The position numbers and the translations under genes were made by a program. The notes beneath the pieces are model-generated. The model did no database searches. It saw nothing but the letters and a program-made list of their open reading frames with translations, and was not told where the DNA came from. Positions 32,368-41,435 of a DNA stretch of 64,000 nt are shown here, piece after piece (position 1 is the first letter of the stretch; the number at the start of each line of letters is the position of its first letter). The DNA is from Streptomyces maremycinicus (GTDB taxonomy: Bacteria > Actinomycetota > Actinomycetes > Streptomycetales > Streptomycetaceae), in contig NZ_BBYG01000014.1 in NCBI RefSeq assembly GCF_001184025.1, positions 496,001 to 560,000 on the forward strand, in the 5' to 3' direction.

Positions 32368-33625
32368 TCAGAACTCCACGGGATCGCGCACCAGGGGGCA
32401 GGTCGAGCAGTGTCCGCCGCCGCGTCCGCGTCCGAGTTCGGCGCCCACGATGGTGATGACCTCGATGCCCGCCTTGCGCAGCAGGGTGTTGGTCCAGGTG
32501 TTGCGGTCGTAGGTGAAGACCACCCCGGGCTCCACGGCGACCGCGTTGTTGCCGCTGTCCCACTGCTGGCGCTCGGAGGCGTAGACGTCGCCGCCCGTCT
32601 CGACGATCCGCAGCGCGGGCAGGCCCAGCGCCTTGGCGACGACGTCGGTGAAGGGGGTGGTGCCCTCGTCGGTGATGTCGAAGCCCGGTGCCCGGTCGCT
32701 GGGGCGCAGCGATAAGGTGCGGACGCCGTCCATGATGGCCGGGTAGAGCGTCACCAGGTCGCGGTCGGCGAAGGTGAAGACGGTGTCGAGGTGCGTCGCG
32801 GAGCGCAGCCTCGGCATCCCGGCCACGATCACGCGTTCGGCGGCGCCCTGGTCGAACAGGGCCTTGGTGACCTGGGTGATGGCCTGCCGGGAGGTGCGCT
32901 CGCTCACGCCCATCAGGACGACGCCGTTGCCGACGGGCATGATGTCCCCGCCCTCGAAGGTCGCCTGGCCCCAGTCGAGTTCGGGGTCGCCCCACCACAC
33001 GGCGGAGCCCGCGTAGTCGGGGTGGAAGGTGTAGACCGCCTTCATCAGCAGGGTCTCGTCGTGCCGGGCCGGCCAGTACAGCGGGTTGAGGGTGAGGCCG
33101 CCGTAGAGCCAGCAGGTGGTGTCCCGCGTGCAGAGCGTGTTGGGCAGCGGCGGCATGAGGTACTCGCGGACGCCGGTCGACTCACGGGCCAGCGCGAGGT
33201 GGCCGGTGCGGTACTCGTCCGGCAGGTCGGCGGTGGCGAGGCCGCCGATCAGGAACCTGGCCAGCAGCTCCGGTTGAAGGCTCTCCGGACAGGCGCGGGG
33301 TGGTGTCGATGAGCCCGAGGCCCACCTCGCCCGCGACGATCTTCCGGTCCAGCAGCCAGTCCCTGGCCCCGGGGATCGCCGTGGTCCGCGCGAGCAGGTC
33401 GTGCAACTCCACGACCTCCACGTCGCGTTCGCGCAGCTTGTTGACGAAGTCGGCGTGTTCGCGCTGGGCTTTCTCGACCCACATCACGTCGTCGAAGAGC
33501 AGGTCGTCGGAGTTGGTGGGGGTGAGTCTGCGGTGGGCGAGCCCTGGGGCGCAGACCAGGACCTTGCGCAGTCGGCCGACCTCGGAGTGGACGCCGTACG
33601 CGGGACGGGTGTCTTGACTGGTCAC
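32368..33625 (-). pseudogene. arcA: Arginine deiminase arcA with a single-base frameshift
   Basis: The sequence encodes a full-length arginine deiminase (about 418 residues) if one base is removed. From GTG 33625 (GGAAAGG upstream) it reads VHSEVGRLRKVLVCAPG through IVAGEVGLGLIDTT. Then frame is lost at the four-G run 33297-33300 (CCCC on the coding strand) and resumes with ESLQPELLARFLIGGLATADLP. Catalytic features are intact: FEGGD, HLDTVFTF, GGDVYASERQQWDSGNN and the nucleophile Cys in GGGHCSTCPLVRDP. The enzyme converts arginine to citrulline and ammonia. The permease gene lies 26 nt upstream; arcB and arcC are not in the window. It may be a real mutation or a homopolymer error. Confidence 0.85.
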
Positions 33626-33651
33626 GGGGTGCCTTTCCACGAGCGGCGGAC

Positions 33652-35067
33652 TCAGAGGCTGATCCAGGCCAGGGCCGGGGCGACCACGCCGACGACCGCG
33701 CCGGCCACCGAGACCGCGAGGACGAGGAGTTCGCGCGGGGCGAGGAGGCGCCGCCCCTGCTCCTTGCGGGCCTTGACGAACAGGGCGGTGGCGGGGGCGT
33801 AGACGATGAACGAGACGAGGAGGTACTTCAGCCCGGCCGCGTAGAGGAGGAACGCGGTGTAGACGGTGGCCAGGAGCGCGACGGCCAGTTCCCGGCGGGG
33901 CGCGGCCCGTGCGATCCGCACGGCAAAGACGGCCGCCGGCAGGAACGGGACGAGGGTCAGCGCGCTGGTCAGGTTGAGGGCGAGGTCGAAGGCGTCGTCC
34001 GAGAACATGGTGACGACCAGGACGATCTGGCTGAGCAGGGTGGTGAGCGCCAGCGCGGGGACCGGTACGTCGTCGGCCGTCGAGCGTTTCAGGAACCGGG
34101 GCATGTCGTCGTCCTGGGCGGCGACGAACAGCACCTCGGCGGCCATCAACGTCCAGACGAGACAGGCGCCGAGCACGGAGACGATCAGCCCGACGCTGAC
34201 GAAGACCTGCCCCCAGGTGCCGACCGCGTGCTCCAGCACCCCCGCCATCGACGGCTGGCGCAGTGCGGCGATCTCGGCCATCGGCATGATGCCGTACGAC
34301 ACGATGGTGACCGACGCGAAGATCGCGAACACGCTGAGGAAGCCCAGCACGGTGGCCCGGCCGACGTCCTCGCGGCGGCGTGCGTGCCGGGAGTGGACGC
34401 TGGCGCCCTCGACTCCGGGGAACACGAAGACGGTGGCCAGCATGGTGCCCTTGACCTGGGAGAACAGCGAGCCCGCGTAGTCGGCTCCGGCGAGGTTGTC
34501 GGCGAAGACGGAGGGCTGGAGGCAGAAGAGCGCGAGCACGACGAAGACGAGGATCGGCACGATCTTGGCCACCGTCACGATCCGGTTGATCGCCGCGGCC
34601 TCCTTCACCCCCCGGCTGACGAGCAGGAGGAACAGCCACAGCCCGACGGAGGACGGGACGACCGCGAGCACGGTGTCGCCGTCCCCGAGGGCGGGGGCGA
34701 TCGCGCCGATGGTCGACATGATCAGCACCCAGTACGTCACGTTGCCCACGCAGGCGCTGGCCCGGTAGCCGAACGCCGCGAAGAAGCCGAGGTATTCGCC
34801 GAATCCGGCCTTGGCGTAGGCGTAGACACCGGCGTCGAGTTCGGGGCGGCGGACGGCGAGGGTCTGGAAGACGAAGGCGAGCATCAACATCCCGGTGCCC
34901 GCGACGGCCCAGACGATCAGCGCGCCGGCGACCCCCGTCTCCTGGGCGAACCGGCTCGGCAGGGAGAAGACACCGGCCCCGACCATCGAGCCGACGACCA
35001 TGGTGGTGAGCGTCGGCAGGCTCAGTTCCGCGGTGGCCGGCCGGGATCCGGTCTCGGTCTGCGTCAT
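33652..35067 (-). CDS. arcD: APC-family arginine/ornithine antiporter
   Basis: This 471-residue permease has twelve or so hydrophobic spans. The first APC motif is LPTLTTMVVGSMVGAGVFSLPSRFA, and YAYAKAGFGEYLGFFAAFGYRASACVGN is typical of the basic-amino-acid antiporter branch (ArcD/YdgI). The start is ATG 35067; the much longer upstream frame is antisense to the next gene. It is immediately upstream of arcA (26 nt), the classic arrangement in which arginine enters in exchange for ornithine. Without arcB/arcC nearby, the rest of the pathway must be elsewhere or absent. Confidence 0.87.
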   Translation of the reverse strand: MTQTETGSRPATAELSLPTLTTMVVGSMVGAGVFSLPSRFAQETGVAGALIVWAVAGTGMLMLAFVFQTLAVRRPELDAGVYAYAKAGFGEYLGFFAAFGYRASACVGNVTYWVLIMSTIGAIAPALGDGDTVLAVVPSSVGLWLFLLLVSRGVKEAAAINRIVTVAKIVPILVFVVLALFCLQPSVFADNLAGADYAGSLFSQVKGTMLATVFVFPGVEGASVHSRHARRREDVGRATVLGFLSVFAIFASVTIVSYGIMPMAEIAALRQPSMAGVLEHAVGTWGQVFVSVGLIVSVLGACLVWTLMAAEVLFVAAQDDDMPRFLKRSTADDVPVPALALTTLLSQIVLVVTMFSDDAFDLALNLTSALTLVPFLPAAVFAVRIARAAPRRELAVALLATVYTAFLLYAAGLKYLLVSFIVYAPATALFVKARKEQGRRLLAPRELLVLAVSVAGAVVGVVAPALAWISL

Positions 35068-35217
35068 GGCTGCCCTACGACGGAGGGACGGAGGAGGCGC
35101 GTCGGCGGCCGCAGCGGGCCCGCCGGTCACCGCTGCGCACGTGACCACACACGCGCCCGAACATGTACGGGTATTGCTCCAAATGCCTGAAAGGCGTCGG
35201 GGACCTATCGTGCTGAT

Positions 35218-36312
35218 ATGGAGCACGCACTGAGCCCAGCGACCCTCTCCGCACTGCGCCGCCCGCGCCCCTATCCCGCGGTGTCCGTGCTGACGCCGAC
35301 GCACCGGCGGGAACCCGGGAACGCCCAGGACCGGGTCCGGCTGCGCAATGTCGTGGCCGAGGCGAAGAAACAGCTGGAGACCGACCCTGCGGTCAGCCGC
35401 GAGCGGCGCGTCGACGTCGCCGACCAGCTGGACCGGGCGCTGGCCGAGGTCGACCTGGCGCACACCGAGGACGGCCTGGTCATCTATGCCGCCCCGGGCG
35501 AGCACCAGGTGTGGTCCCTGGCCCGTGCCGTCCCCGAACGCGTCGTGCTCTCCGACACCTTCCTGACCCGCAACCTCGTCTCGGCGCGGGCCGCCGAGCG
35601 GCCCTTCTGGGTCATGTCGGTCTCGGCCGACCGTGTCACGTTGTGGAACGGCGGCACCGACCGTGTCACGGAGGAACACGTCGGCGGTTTCCCGATGGTC
35701 AGGAGTCAGCCGAACTTCGACGCCGAGCGCATGGAGCGGATCGGCGACCTGCCCAGCACCTTCCGCGACGAGGACACGCGGCACTTCCTGCGCGAGGCCG
35801 ACACCGCCCTGGGCAGGCTGCTGCGGGACAACCCGCGGCCGCTGTACGTGACCGGTGTGCAGGCGGCGCTGTCGCTCCTCGACGAACTGGGCGGGGCCGC
35901 CCGGGACGCGGTGCACCTCGCGCACGGCGGGCTCTCGCACGGGACCCCGGAGGCGGTGTGGCAGGCGGTGCGCCCGCTGCACGAGGCGGAGGCCCGCCGT
36001 GACACCGCGGCCGTCGCCCGGGAGCTCGACTCGGCGCGCGGGCACAAGACGTTCGCGGCCGGCGTCGACGAGCTCTGGCAGAGCGCGCGGGACGGCCGGA
36101 TCCGGCTGCTGGCCGTCGAGGAGAACTACCGCGTGACGGTCCGCGACGGCGGCGACCACCTCGTGCCCGCCGTGAGCGGCGATCTCGACGCCCGCGAGGA
36201 CATCGTGGACGAGATCGTCGAGCAGTGCCTGGAGACGGGAGCCGAGGTGCGCTTCGTCCCGGACGGCACCCTGGGCGACGTCGACGGGATGGCGGGCGTC
36301 CTGCGCTACTGA
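35218..36312 (+). CDS. baeRF3-domain protein (bacterial archaeo-eukaryotic release-factor-like)
   Basis: This 364-residue soluble protein matches the baeRF family 3 pattern: an N-terminal half with YPAVSVLTPTHRREPGNAQDRVRLRN, then ERPFWVMSVSADRVTLWNGG. The C-terminal half has PLYVTGVQAALSLLDELGG and ARGHKTFAAGVDELWQSARDGRIRLLAVEENY. The family resembles eRF1/Pelota domains but has no proven role in translation. The ATG at 35218 has no clear Shine-Dalgarno sequence; TATCGT ends 6 nt before it, consistent with a leaderless transcript. It is divergent from the arcD-arcA operon with 150 bp between. Confidence 0.82.
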   Translation: MEHALSPATLSALRRPRPYPAVSVLTPTHRREPGNAQDRVRLRNVVAEAKKQLETDPAVSRERRVDVADQLDRALAEVDLAHTEDGLVIYAAPGEHQVWSLARAVPERVVLSDTFLTRNLVSARAAERPFWVMSVSADRVTLWNGGTDRVTEEHVGGFPMVRSQPNFDAERMERIGDLPSTFRDEDTRHFLREADTALGRLLRDNPRPLYVTGVQAALSLLDELGGAARDAVHLAHGGLSHGTPEAVWQAVRPLHEAEARRDTAAVARELDSARGHKTFAAGVDELWQSARDGRIRLLAVEENYRVTVRDGGDHLVPAVSGDLDAREDIVDEIVEQCLETGAEVRFVPDGTLGDVDGMAGVLRY

Positions 36313-36461
36313 CCGGCTCACCGGCGGGCGACCCGGCGACCCGCCCGACCGAGACCCGCCCGGCCGCGGTCCGCCCGATCGCCCCGGCCGGAGGCCCGGC
36401 AGGCCTCTCTCACCGGCGGCGTACGCTACGGCGTGATCGTCGACCGGGAGGGTGAGTACGC

Positions 36462-37487
36462 GTGGGTGACCTGCTGGGCGTGGCCGTTTTGGGTGCCGGA
36501 CACATGGGGGCCGACCATATACGTCGCCTCGATCGCGTAGTGAGCGGTGCCCGGGTCGCCGCCGTGGCCGATCCCGACGCCGCACGCGCGAAGGAGGCCG
36601 TGGCCGGGATCGAGGAAGTGACGGTCCACACGGAGGTGGAGGCCGCGCTGGACGCCCGCGGCGTCGAGGCCGTGCTGATCGCCTCGCCCGGTCCGGCGCA
36701 CCAGGAGGCGCTGCTCGCGGCCTTCGCCCGCGGGCTCCCGGTGCTGTGCGAGAAGCCCATGGTGCCGGACTCGGCCGGGGCGCTGCGGGTGCTGGAGGCG
36801 GAGGCGCGGCTGGGGCGGCGGCTGACGCAGATCGGGTTCATGCGCCGCTATGACGCCGGGTACACCAGGCTCAAGGCGCTGCTGGACGACGGGCGGCTCG
36901 GGCGGCCGCTGATGCTGCACTGCGTGCACCGCAACGTGTCCTCACCGCCCGGCTTCACCAGCGCGATGCTGATCGACAGCTCGGTGTCGCACGAGATCGA
37001 CGCGGCCCGCTGGCTGCTCGGCCAGGAGCTGACCGCGGTCACCGTGCGGCGCCCGCGCCCCTCCGCCGGCGCCCCGCAGGGCCTGCTCGACCCGCAGTTC
37101 GTGCTGTTCGAGACCGACGGGGGCGCCCTGGTCGACGTGGAGATCTTCGTCAACTGCGGTTTCGGGTACCAGGTGCGCTGCGAGGCGGTGTGCGAGGCGG
37201 GCAGCGCGCGCATCGGCGACGACCAGGGCATGCTCGTCACCGCGCAGGGCTCGGCAGGCGCGCAGGTGCCCCAGGACTACCTCGTGCGGTTCGTGGACGC
37301 CTACGACCGCGAGGTGCAGGCGTGGGTGGACGCCACCCGGCGCGGTCGGGTCACCGGCCCGACCGTCTGGGACGGCTACGCGGCCTCCGTCGTCGCCGAG
37401 GCCGGGATCCGGGCCCTGGAGAGCGACACGCGCGTCGCGGTCGAACTGGCCCCCCGGCCCGGTCTGTACTCCCCGGCCGGCCGCTGA
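36462..37487 (+). CDS. Gfo/Idh/MocA-family oxidoreductase (inositol-dehydrogenase-like)
   Basis: This 341-residue dehydrogenase has the NAD motif GAGHMGADHIRRL, the catalytic-lysine loop VLCEKPM, and IDSSVSHEIDAARWLLGQ, where the His/Asp pair of inositol 2-dehydrogenases sits. It also has FMRRYDAGY and IFVNCGFGYQVRCEAVCE, both frequent in IolG-like enzymes. The GTG at 36462 follows GGGAGGG. No other inositol gene is nearby, so the substrate is a guess. It is convergent with the SsgA-like gene, 13 bp apart. The upstream gap contains repeated 'GACCCGCCCG' words. Confidence 0.87.
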   Translation: MGDLLGVAVLGAGHMGADHIRRLDRVVSGARVAAVADPDAARAKEAVAGIEEVTVHTEVEAALDARGVEAVLIASPGPAHQEALLAAFARGLPVLCEKPMVPDSAGALRVLEAEARLGRRLTQIGFMRRYDAGYTRLKALLDDGRLGRPLMLHCVHRNVSSPPGFTSAMLIDSSVSHEIDAARWLLGQELTAVTVRRPRPSAGAPQGLLDPQFVLFETDGGALVDVEIFVNCGFGYQVRCEAVCEAGSARIGDDQGMLVTAQGSAGAQVPQDYLVRFVDAYDREVQAWVDATRRGRVTGPTVWDGYAASVVAEAGIRALESDTRVAVELAPRPGLYSPAGR

Positions 37488-37500
37488 CGCCGGGCGGGTC

Positions 37501-37914
37501 TCAGACATTGCCGAGGAGGACCTCGAGTCCCTGGTCGACGGCGGCGCCGACGTCCTCCCGGCCCGCCGCGACCACGGCGTAGCTGCGCAGCAGGAACCGG
37601 CTCAGGGCGCCCGTCTCGAACTGGAGCAGGGCCAGGCCGAGCGGGGAGTGGAACTCCACCACCGTGCGGACCGGCCCGCAGGGCCAGATGTGCACGTCCC
37701 CGCTCCCTGCCGGGCCGCTCACGCCCTGCTCCAGCAGCGCCCGTCCGAAGGTCCAGGTGACGGCCTCGCCCGCGAGGGAGACCTCCGGCGGGAAGTCGAT
37801 GTGCACGGCGAACGGGTCGGCGGAGTCGTAGCGGAGCGTGGCGGGCACGGGCAGCTCCTGGTCCTCCGCGGTGATCAGGCGGGCGCGGACGGGCTGTTCA
37901 AGAGTGATGTCCAT
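37501..37914 (-). CDS. SsgA-like protein (SALP), sporulation/cell-division regulator
   Basis: This 137-residue protein shows the SALP core: PVPATLRYDSADPFAVHIDF, then WTFGRALLEQGVSGPAGSGDVHIWP and LLQFETGALSRFLLRSYAVV. SALPs are confined to morphologically complex actinomycetes and guide septum placement and wall synthesis during sporulation. SsgB itself is also about 137 residues, but the sequence here differs enough that I do not name the paralogue. A perfect CRP-type palindrome lies 56 bp upstream of the ATG, so cAMP-CRP control of this gene is plausible. Confidence 0.9.
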   Translation of the reverse strand: MDITLEQPVRARLITAEDQELPVPATLRYDSADPFAVHIDFPPEVSLAGEAVTWTFGRALLEQGVSGPAGSGDVHIWPCGPVRTVVEFHSPLGLALLQFETGALSRFLLRSYAVVAAGREDVGAAVDQGLEVLLGNV

Positions 37915-37969
37915 GCATGTACGACCTCGCCGGGCCCTTTTGCATTACGCGAAAGCGGTGTCCAATTCA

Positions 37970-37985
37970 TGTGACCTGCGTCACA
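37970..37985. promoter_or_regulatory. CRP-type palindrome TGTGA-N6-TCACA
   Basis: TGTGACCTGCGTCACA is a perfect match to the CRP/FNR consensus TGTGA-N6-TCACA. It is centred about 63 bp upstream of the SsgA-like start codon (minus strand). Confidence 0.65.
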
Positions 37986-38263
37986 CTGGCCGCCGCCTGG
38001 AACATCAGCCCGGCGAACAGGCGAGCGATGGTCACCTCGACCCCCTCAGGAGTCCCCCAAGTCACGTACGTCACCTACGACTTGACCCCCTCCCGGGGCA
38101 CCCGGGCCGCCTCCCGGCACCCCGCCCCGAAGACAGTGGCATATGCCAGAAGCACCACTGAATCGTGTGTTGCCAAAGCCCTTACACGCCCTCGCGGGCT
38201 GTGCAACAGTCGTAACGGCCCTTGTGTCAGCCTTCGCCGTACCGTCCCGCATCGGAGTGCGTC
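37986..38263. other. Intergenic region with a 12-bp palindrome
   Basis: No gene is supported in the 349-bp space between the SsgA-like and PAS-phosphatase genes. Apart from the CRP-type site it holds a perfect palindrome TGGCATATGCCA at 38137-38148, about 120 bp before the phosphatase start, and the word TCACGTACGTCACCTACG near 38063-38080. Confidence 0.5.
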
Positions 38264-39661
38264 ATGCCGCCCCCTGTCTCCGCGGACCACCCAGCCGCCC
38301 AGCCGCCGGGGCGCGGCTCGGTCGACGCGCTGATCACGCAGACACGGCGGCTCAAGGGCGACATGGACGCCGTACGGCAGGACACCCGCGGCGACACGGC
38401 GGACCCGCAGGACCGCTGGCAGCGCGCGCTCTGCGACCTGGCACTGCATCAACTCGACGACCTCGACACGCATCTGGCCCAGCTGCGGGACGGACCGCCG
38501 CCCGTGCCGGCCGCCGAGCGTCCGCCCGCCGCACCGGCCGCGCCCCGGCGCGAGTCGCTGCTCAGCCGGGTCGGCAGCGCGGAGTGGAACCTGCTGACGG
38601 ACGAGGCCGTCTGGTCCGAGGAGCTCTACGGCATCCTCGGCCGCGACCCCGCCGCTCCCCCGCTCACCCTCGACGAACTGCCCGCGCTCGTCCTGGACGA
38701 GGACCGGCCGAAGCTGACGTCCATGGTCACCGACTGCCTCGTCGACGCCCGGCCCATCGACGGCGAGTTCCGTGTCGTGCGCCCGGACGGCGAGCACCGC
38801 ACCGTGCACATGATGGGCGAGCCGGTGCTCGACGCCGAGGGCGGCACCACCTCGATGTGGGCCGTGCTGCGGGACGTCAGCACCCTGCGCCGCAGCCAGC
38901 GGGCGGTGCGCGAGAGCGGTGACTCGCTCCAGCGGCAGCGGCACCTCGCCCAGACCGAACACCGGCTGGCGGTCGAGTTCCAGGAGGCGGTGCTGCCACC
39001 GTGGCGCGGCTCACCGCGCCTGCGGCAGCAGGGCCCCCGCTCCCTCGACCTCGCCGCCCACTACCTGCCCGCCGCGACCACCTCGCAGATCGGCGGCGAC
39101 TGGTACGACGCGCTCGAACTCGCCGACGGGCAGACGCTGCTCGGCGTCGGTGATCTCACCGGCCACGGCCCCGCCGTCACCTCGACCACGGCGATGCTCC
39201 TCGGCGCCCTGCGCGGCATGGCCATGGCGGGCACCCGGCCGGCCCAACTGATGTCCTGGCTCAACGAGTTACTGGACGCCACGGACCGACCGGCCCTCGG
39301 CAGCGCGGTCTGCTGCCGCTATCTGCCGGAGACCCGCACCCTGATGTGGGCACAGGCAGGACACCCCGTCCCGCTGCTCTTCCGCGACGGGACGGGGCGC
39401 CGGCTGGACGCACCGGAGGGCGTGCTCCTCGGAGCCACCGCCCGCGCCGCCTACGGGCAGGCCGAGGAGACCCTCGAAGAAGGCGACCTGCTGTTGTTGC
39501 ACACCGACGGACTGGCCCCGGCCGACCGCCTGCTCGGCCTGGCACCTCGTCTGGACCGGGCGCGCACCGCACAGGACTGTGTACGGACGGTCGTGCAGGA
39601 GTGCGGCGGGAGCGAACGCGCCGACGACGCCTGTGTGCTCGTCGCCCGGGTGACCCGGTGA
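38264..39661 (+). CDS. PAS-PP2C (SpoIIE-type) protein phosphatase
   Basis: This 465-residue protein starts at ATG 38264 (GGAG 6 nt upstream). A variable N-terminus (1-95) precedes a PAS-like sensor (about 100-205: WNLLTDEAVWSEELYGILGRDP ... GEFRVVRPDGEHRTVHMMGEPVLD), a coiled linker, and a SpoIIE/PP2C domain (about 235-463). The metal-binding acids are in IGGDWYDALEL, GVGDLTGHGP and DDACVLVARV. Such phosphatases dephosphorylate anti-sigma-factor antagonists and are abundant in Streptomyces. No anti-sigma gene is adjacent, so the partner is unknown. Confidence 0.9.
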   Translation: MPPPVSADHPAAQPPGRGSVDALITQTRRLKGDMDAVRQDTRGDTADPQDRWQRALCDLALHQLDDLDTHLAQLRDGPPPVPAAERPPAAPAAPRRESLLSRVGSAEWNLLTDEAVWSEELYGILGRDPAAPPLTLDELPALVLDEDRPKLTSMVTDCLVDARPIDGEFRVVRPDGEHRTVHMMGEPVLDAEGGTTSMWAVLRDVSTLRRSQRAVRESGDSLQRQRHLAQTEHRLAVEFQEAVLPPWRGSPRLRQQGPRSLDLAAHYLPAATTSQIGGDWYDALELADGQTLLGVGDLTGHGPAVTSTTAMLLGALRGMAMAGTRPAQLMSWLNELLDATDRPALGSAVCCRYLPETRTLMWAQAGHPVPLLFRDGTGRRLDAPEGVLLGATARAAYGQAEETLEEGDLLLLHTDGLAPADRLLGLAPRLDRARTAQDCVRTVVQECGGSERADDACVLVARVTR

Positions 39662-39685
39662 CCGGACCCGGCCGGCGGGACCCGC

Positions 39686-41203
39686 TCACACCGGAGCGCC
39701 GTCGCCCCCCTTGTTCCCCCTGCCGCCCTTCTGCTTCTGCTTCGGCAGCGCGAGCATGATCTCCTCCCTCAGTTCGCTGATCCTCGGGTAGTTGGCGTAC
39801 TCCGCGGTAAGCCGGTACATCTGGCTCAGCCGGTCCCAGGTGCGCCGGGAGGAGTTCGACCCCATCGACATCAGGGCCAGGCGCGCGAACCGGTCCGCCT
39901 GCTCGGGGTCGTCGGCGATGAAACAGGCGGACGCCATGGACAGATGGTCGAAGATCTTCGACCGCTCCCGCCCGTCGACGCGCAGCGCCAGCGCCTTCTC
40001 CGCGTAGTACTGGGCGTGCACGGCCGCCTGCGGCTCGAACTCGGCCAGCGTGCGGTACGCCAGCGCCTGCATCCCGTACAGATCCTCGTCCTTGAAGGTC
40101 TGCATCCAGGACGGCGGTGTGACGTCCCCCTTGTCGGAGACGAAGAGGTCTTCCGCCCGGCCGAGGGTGCGGCGCATCGCCTGGCCCTTGCCCATCGACG
40201 CCTGCGCCCAGGCCTCGATGGTGTGGAACATCGCGCGGGTGCGCGGCGTCACGTCGTCGCCCGATCCGGACTGGGCGAGTTTCATCAGGTCGAGGGCCTC
40301 GTCGGGCCGCCCGAGGTGGACCATCTGACGGGCCGCCCGGGAGAGCGCCTCCCCGGCTCGCGGCCGGTCACCGCCCTCTCTGGCGGCATGGGCGGCGATG
40401 ACGAAGTACTTCTGGGCCGTGGGCTCCAGGCCGACGTCGTGCGACATCCAGCCCGCGAGAACGGCGAGGTTGGCCGCGACGCCCCACAGGCGCCGCTGGA
40501 GATGGGAGGGGTGGTGGTAGGCGAGGATGCCGCCCACCTCGTTGAGCTGTCCCACGACGGCCTTGCGCTGAAGTCCGCCGCCGCGGGCCGCGTCCCAGGC
40601 CCGGAACACCTCCACCGAGCGCTCGAGTTCGTCCACCTCCTCCGTCCCGATCGGGGCGGCCTCGTAGCGGTCGAATCCGGCGGGGTCGGCCTGGTGCAGG
40701 AGGGGATGGTCGATGACTGGAGCGTCGGAGGAGAGGGTGGGGTCGGTGTGCAGCCACTCGTACATGGCACTGCTGAGAGCTGAGCCCGCGGCGAGCGCGG
40801 CACCCGCGCCCACCAAGCCGCGTCGGTTGAGCATGAGGTCCATTCCCGTGAATTCGGTGAGGACCGCAGCAGTCCGTTCGGGCGCCCACGGCACATCGTC
40901 GGGATGTTCCACATTCCCGCCGGCGGGCCGTTTCCCTGTACGCCCGTGCCGGACCAGACCGAGGTCCTCGATGGTCACGACACGGCCGAGACGCTCGGTG
41001 AACAGAGCCGCCAGCACCCGTGGCACCGGATCGCGCGGGATCTCTCCCGTGTCGATCCACCGCCGTACCCGCGAGGTGTCGGTCGACAGCTGGGGGTGGC
41101 CCATGGCCGCCGCCTGCCGGTTGACCAGCCTCGCGAGTTCCCCCTTGGACCAGCCGGCCAGGCCGAACAGGTCCGAGAGGCGGGTGTTGGGTTGTCCACT
41201 CAC
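39686..41203 (-). CDS. NsdA-like TPR regulator of differentiation
   Basis: This is a 505-residue protein. Its N-terminal DNA-binding-like module reads GWSKGELARLVNRQAAAMGH, LSTDTSRVRRWIDTGEIPRD and PVPRVLAALFTERLGRVVTIEDLGL. It matches the start of NsdA, a negative regulator of development and antibiotic production in S. coelicolor. A hydrophobic GLVGAGAALAAGSALSS follows at about 129, then TPR-like helices to the C-terminus, ending in a Lys/Gly-rich tail (PKQKQKGGRGNKGGDG). The start is GTG 41203. Paralogues exist, so I do not assign the nsdA symbol. It is convergent with the phosphatase gene. Confidence 0.82.
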   Translation of the reverse strand: MSGQPNTRLSDLFGLAGWSKGELARLVNRQAAAMGHPQLSTDTSRVRRWIDTGEIPRDPVPRVLAALFTERLGRVVTIEDLGLVRHGRTGKRPAGGNVEHPDDVPWAPERTAAVLTEFTGMDLMLNRRGLVGAGAALAAGSALSSAMYEWLHTDPTLSSDAPVIDHPLLHQADPAGFDRYEAAPIGTEEVDELERSVEVFRAWDAARGGGLQRKAVVGQLNEVGGILAYHHPSHLQRRLWGVAANLAVLAGWMSHDVGLEPTAQKYFVIAAHAAREGGDRPRAGEALSRAARQMVHLGRPDEALDLMKLAQSGSGDDVTPRTRAMFHTIEAWAQASMGKGQAMRRTLGRAEDLFVSDKGDVTPPSWMQTFKDEDLYGMQALAYRTLAEFEPQAAVHAQYYAEKALALRVDGRERSKIFDHLSMASACFIADDPEQADRFARLALMSMGSNSSRRTWDRLSQMYRLTAEYANYPRISELREEIMLALPKQKQKGGRGNKGGDGAPV

Positions 41204-41264
41204 GTCAAGCCCCCAGGTTCTCGGCTGAGTTGACAGTAGCCCGGTGAAAGTTGCCGGGCGACTA

Positions 41265-41292
41265 TTCGCCAGGGTTCGCCAGGGTTCGCCAG
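41265..41292. repeat. 10-bp tandem repeat upstream of the APH gene
   Basis: TTCGCCAGGG occurs at 41265-41274 and 41275-41284, with a partial third copy (TTCGCCAG) at 41285-41292. It lies in the divergent promoter region of the NsdA-like and APH genes. Confidence 0.8.
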
Positions 41293-41435
41293 ATGGTGTG
41301 CCAGTGGGCGATGGGTGTCAGGTAGGAAAGCGCCACCCCGACCCGGTCGCCGAGGGACATTCCCCAGGGTGCACCCGAAAGGGCCGGTCGGGGCAGCGTT
41401 CTGACGTCCGGCACACGAAGGGATCTGTTTCTCCC

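Noticed and set aside
33182..34639. Long minus-strand frame linking the permease region to the arcA N-terminus
   Set aside because: Only its last part (from GTG 33625) is arcA; the rest is an out-of-frame reading of the permease gene.
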